Origin: Parapedobacter tibetensis
Lineage (GTDB): Bacteria > Bacteroidota > Bacteroidia > Sphingobacteriales > Sphingobacteriaceae
Reading direction: 5' to 3'
Assembly: GCF_024643205.1 (NCBI RefSeq)
Contig: NZ_JAMKQJ010000014.1
Coordinates: 1-64,000, forward strand
DNA: 64,000 nt
Part shown: positions 61,570 through 64,000 of the stretch, in pieces
How the letters are laid out: each line of letters begins with the position of its first letter
Numbering within the stretch: position 1 is the stretch's first letter
Notes under the pieces: generated by a model
What the model saw: only the letters and a program-made list of their open reading frames with translations
What the model was told of the DNA's origin: nothing
Databases searched by the model: none
Program-made: the position numbers and the translations under genes

Positions 61570-63687
61570 TTACTTCTTCACTCCCCAAACATACGCAAAA
61601 TTGTGCTTCAATACATATGCTGGTAATCCAATGGCATTGGCTTCCGATTGAAAACGCTGTATGGTGGAGTCGTAATTGGATTCATCCAGTATCAATTGCT
61701 TGCACGTTACGGTTTCCGATAACTTTTCAAGGGTTATCCATGGGTTATTGCGCAACAATAAGATATCAACTTCCAATTGTCCGTCATAGGATTTCTTCCC
61801 ATCATAGATCATTAATCGTGTGTCGCCCAGTTGGAGTACATCTTCCTTGATATAAACTTCAGGGTTAACATAAACGCTGTCCTGTTGTATAAAATGAATA
61901 TCCGATGCCGGCACGCTGGCTTCCAGTTTGGGCAATACTGAATATTGGATAGTCCGGTCATCCATGGAAGGCCGACTACTATATATCCACGCTTGCTTTC
62001 TACTGATGAAACCAACAGCCATATCGCGGCGGATGTTGAAAATGACCACCTCTTGTTGGTTCAACCGTCGGAATGCACCCGAAAAGGAAGACAATATCAG
62101 TAAGGCCGAGCATCCTAAGGTACCGTATACTAAGCCTTTGTTTCGCATGACAGTGGCGAGGGTTATTGTGAGGATTAACCCGTAGGCCAATATTTCTTCC
62201 CACCAATCCAGCCAAATTCCATTGATGCTGGCCATCGGCAAATGTTCGATATGGCTTAGCACCCCATTGGTGAATACAATCAGTTTTTCAAGTACATACC
62301 CGATCCAAGATGCCAGTTGCCCCGGTGGTAACAGCAACAAAGCAAAACCCAAGTACATAATTCCGCTCGCAGGCAAGACGACAAACAGATTAGCGGGGAG
62401 GAAATATAGGGGAAATTGGTGGAAATAGTAAGCCGCCAATGGCCCCGCACCTGCCTGGGCAGAAATAGACAACAAGGTATAATCGCAAACTGGTTTGGCT
62501 AACCGATTGTTTACTGAAAAGGCTACTTGCAGCTTGGGAAGCAGAAACACGATGCCCAACACGGCGAGATAAGAGAGCTGGAACCCTAGCTCTGCAATGA
62601 ATTTGGGATTGTATAACAATAGGAAAAAAGCGGAGGCCGCAATGCTATTGTATATCCTTGCTTGTTGGCTGAAACCAGAAGCCGCCATGACAAAACTGAT
62701 CATGATAGAGGCCCGCAGTACTGAAGGCGAAAATCCGGTCAATAACGCATAACCCCATACACACATTAGCAAAACGAAGAATTTGACTACTCGAAGGTTC
62801 TTTCCGCGGTCCATCCACCACAATAATTTCGACAACAACCAAAACACCATCACCACATGCATACCTGATACACACAACACATGGATCGTTCCTGTAGTTG
62901 AAAAAGCCTGAAGCAGTTCCTGGCTCATGCTTGCACGGTAACCCAAAATCAACGTGGAGGCGATGGAAAGCGCATCCTTATCAGGTATATACTGCGAAAA
63001 TTTGGCAACCATTCGCTGGCGTAGGCCCAACGCATACCCAACGAGTGGATTGCCCCTACCCGCTCCTATCTTTTGGATCTCTCCTGACTGCACATATAGC
63101 TGATGCCATAAATTTTTATTGGCCAAATAGCTTTTATAGTCCATTTCACCGGGGTTGTAGGGTGGTGGTACCACCCTATACTGGGCGGGGATGATAAGCT
63201 CATCACCATAGTCAAGAGCAATGGGTAGTACGGTGTCACCCACATGCACGGTAAGCATAATGCCTCCCGACATATTGGTGATGCCGTTCTTGTCGTACCC
63301 TTTCGTAATGGTCAGCGGGAAACGCACATGACTTCCCCTTCTCACCGGTTCATCAGCCACATAGCCAACCAGCGCTTTGGATTCATAATGGCTGAAGTGC
63401 ATTTGGTTTATCTGTGGATGGGGTTGCCATGTCAGTATCCAACCTGTGGAAGCCAGCGACAATAGGATGAGAAAGCCCAGCGGCCCATAATATCGGTATT
63501 GCTGTAGCCGTGTAATGCATGCTATGCCCATGAAGGCTACCAAAGCGGTTACCAGTATTACCCAAGCTAAGGTATACAATGACTGTTGCGGCACGAACGC
63601 ATAGGCCGTTCCTATTCCCGTAGCCAATGCCAAGAGGAAACGTACGAAGGGTATATGGCCGCGGTAGATAGGATGCTGCTTTTTCAC
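61570..63687 (-). CDS. comEC: ComEC/Rec2 family DNA uptake channel
   Basis: 705 residues, start codon GTG (63687). N-terminal helices, DUF4131 part (about 80-200; VGYVADEPVRRGSHVRFPL), Competence domain with about ten helices (about 215-500; ALSIASTLILGYRASMSQELLQAF, STTGTIHVLCVSGMHVVMVFWLL, ALLTGFSPSVLRASIMISFV). The C-terminal 200 residues look like a worn metallo-beta-lactamase domain: the usual zinc motif is replaced by VDILLLRNNPWITLEKLSE. Transports single-stranded DNA across the inner membrane. A partial gene begins 92 bases upstream. Confidence 0.93.
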   Translation of the reverse strand: MKKQHPIYRGHIPFVRFLLALATGIGTAYAFVPQQSLYTLAWVILVTALVAFMGIACITRLQQYRYYGPLGFLILLSLASTGWILTWQPHPQINQMHFSHYESKALVGYVADEPVRRGSHVRFPLTITKGYDKNGITNMSGGIMLTVHVGDTVLPIALDYGDELIIPAQYRVVPPPYNPGEMDYKSYLANKNLWHQLYVQSGEIQKIGAGRGNPLVGYALGLRQRMVAKFSQYIPDKDALSIASTLILGYRASMSQELLQAFSTTGTIHVLCVSGMHVVMVFWLLSKLLWWMDRGKNLRVVKFFVLLMCVWGYALLTGFSPSVLRASIMISFVMAASGFSQQARIYNSIAASAFFLLLYNPKFIAELGFQLSYLAVLGIVFLLPKLQVAFSVNNRLAKPVCDYTLLSISAQAGAGPLAAYYFHQFPLYFLPANLFVVLPASGIMYLGFALLLLPPGQLASWIGYVLEKLIVFTNGVLSHIEHLPMASINGIWLDWWEEILAYGLILTITLATVMRNKGLVYGTLGCSALLILSSFSGAFRRLNQQEVVIFNIRRDMAVGFISRKQAWIYSSRPSMDDRTIQYSVLPKLEASVPASDIHFIQQDSVYVNPEVYIKEDVLQLGDTRLMIYDGKKSYDGQLEVDILLLRNNPWITLEKLSETVTCKQLILDESNYDSTIQRFQSEANAIGLPAYVLKHNFAYVWGVKK

Positions 63688-63779
63688 TGGGCTCGGTTGC
63701 TTTTAACCAACAGGTTACTGCAAATTCAATCAGTTCCAGCTAATTTAGGAATTATTTTATATAATCCAAACCTAATGAA

Positions 63780-64000
63780 TTAAAACCGCCACCTCAATTG
63801 CACACGAACATCCGACCGCCGATTACCAGCGACGACATCCAATCCACTGCCCACCTCATCCACATCACGATAAACAAAAGTGGCATATCGCATCCAAACA
63901 TCCGTCTTCCTCCCAAACCGATAACGTAAATTCAAATAAGTACGGATACCTTTATTGTGGTACACTGGAAACGAATATGCATACAACACATCATTCTCGT
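63780..64000 (-). CDS. C-terminal end of an outer-membrane-like protein (partial)
   Basis: 73 codons of a frame open at the right edge, so the N-terminus is outside the window. The text is beta-barrel-like: alternating aromatic and charged strands (TYLNLRYRFGRKTDVWMRYA, VRVQLRWRF) and a C-terminal Phe, typical for outer-membrane barrels. In Bacteroidota, long helix-hairpin-helix (ComEA-like) proteins beside comEC have a tail of this shape (YxDxxxxGSGLDxxxGN), and this one reads YRDVDEVGSGLDVVAGN; this identification is from memory of the family. Confidence 0.6.
   Translation of the reverse strand, partial: ENDVLYAYSFPVYHNKGIRTYLNLRYRFGRKTDVWMRYATFVYRDVDEVGSGLDVVAGNRRSDVRVQLRWRF

Noticed and set aside
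1..64000. CRISPR arrays, insertion sequences, prophage or integrated elements
   Set aside because: No regular spacer array, transposase, integrase or terminal repeats were seen; gene content and base use look uniform.

Overview
This 64 kb window is ordinary chromosomal DNA of a member of the Bacteroidota, most likely Sphingobacteriales (the genus is a guess; Parapedobacter- or Olivibacter-like). Evidence for this: a TonB-dependent receptor with an N-terminal carboxypeptidase-regulatory-like domain, a surface-lipoprotein signal (Cys followed by SDDD), DUF4286, DUF983 and CAMC small proteins, a ComEC whose C-terminal lactamase domain is degenerate, YehU-type kinases with LytTR regulators, and recurrent promoters of the Bacteroidota type (TTTG or TTG, 19-20 bases, TAnnTTTG). 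I see no phage, insertion sequence, CRISPR array or rRNA. One tRNA gene (Arg, ACG) is present.

Layout. 1-5.0 kb: a beta-helix surface lipoprotein followed by a TonB-dependent receptor (cut by the window start), then alanine dehydrogenase. 5.5-8.0 kb: a three-gene operon of ABC ATPase, FtsX-type permease with a histidine-rich loop, and a DUF3299 protein, resembling the zinc-responsive exporters of proteobacteria. 8.0-11.3 kb: a tight operon dedA, ppa, hemolysin/CorC-like protein, rsmE. 11.4-17 kb: HIT protein, greA (with a terminator-like leader), an OmpR-type two-component system, and an S9 peptidase homologue that has lost two catalytic residues. 17-19.5 kb: DUF4286, rfbC, DUF983, a small CAMC protein, an RluA-type pseudouridine synthase. 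19.6-23.3 kb: the methylcitrate cycle operon prpB-prpC-prpD (propionyl-CoA breakdown). 23.3-28.5 kb: universal stress protein, panB, S10 carboxypeptidase, obgE, adk, tRNA-Arg. 28.6-33 kb: alpha/beta hydrolase, patatin, MBL hydrolase, a small unknown, an AraC regulator.

33-45.6 kb is centred on the cell envelope: a 1862-residue alpha-2-macroglobulin with intact thioester, an M48 protease, ddl, a PASTA protein, mltG, a thioesterase and a YihY protein. The sequence carries a single N at 43143 between two identical 118-base copies, which looks like a contig join. 45.8-54 kb: hybrid histidine kinase, OmpA lipoprotein, rpsA, and a LytTR/YehU two-component pair. 54.2-64 kb: monomeric isocitrate dehydrogenase, a RecQ without HRDC, polyphosphate kinase, PAP2 phosphatase, ComEC and the C-terminal end of a gene that runs off the window.

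The observations I would follow first are the promoter-plus-terminator arrangement in the greA leader, the S9 pseudo-enzyme, the putative metal-linked ABC operon with an 18-bp dyad upstream, and a roughly 90-base leader element found both at 5.2 kb and in front of mltG.
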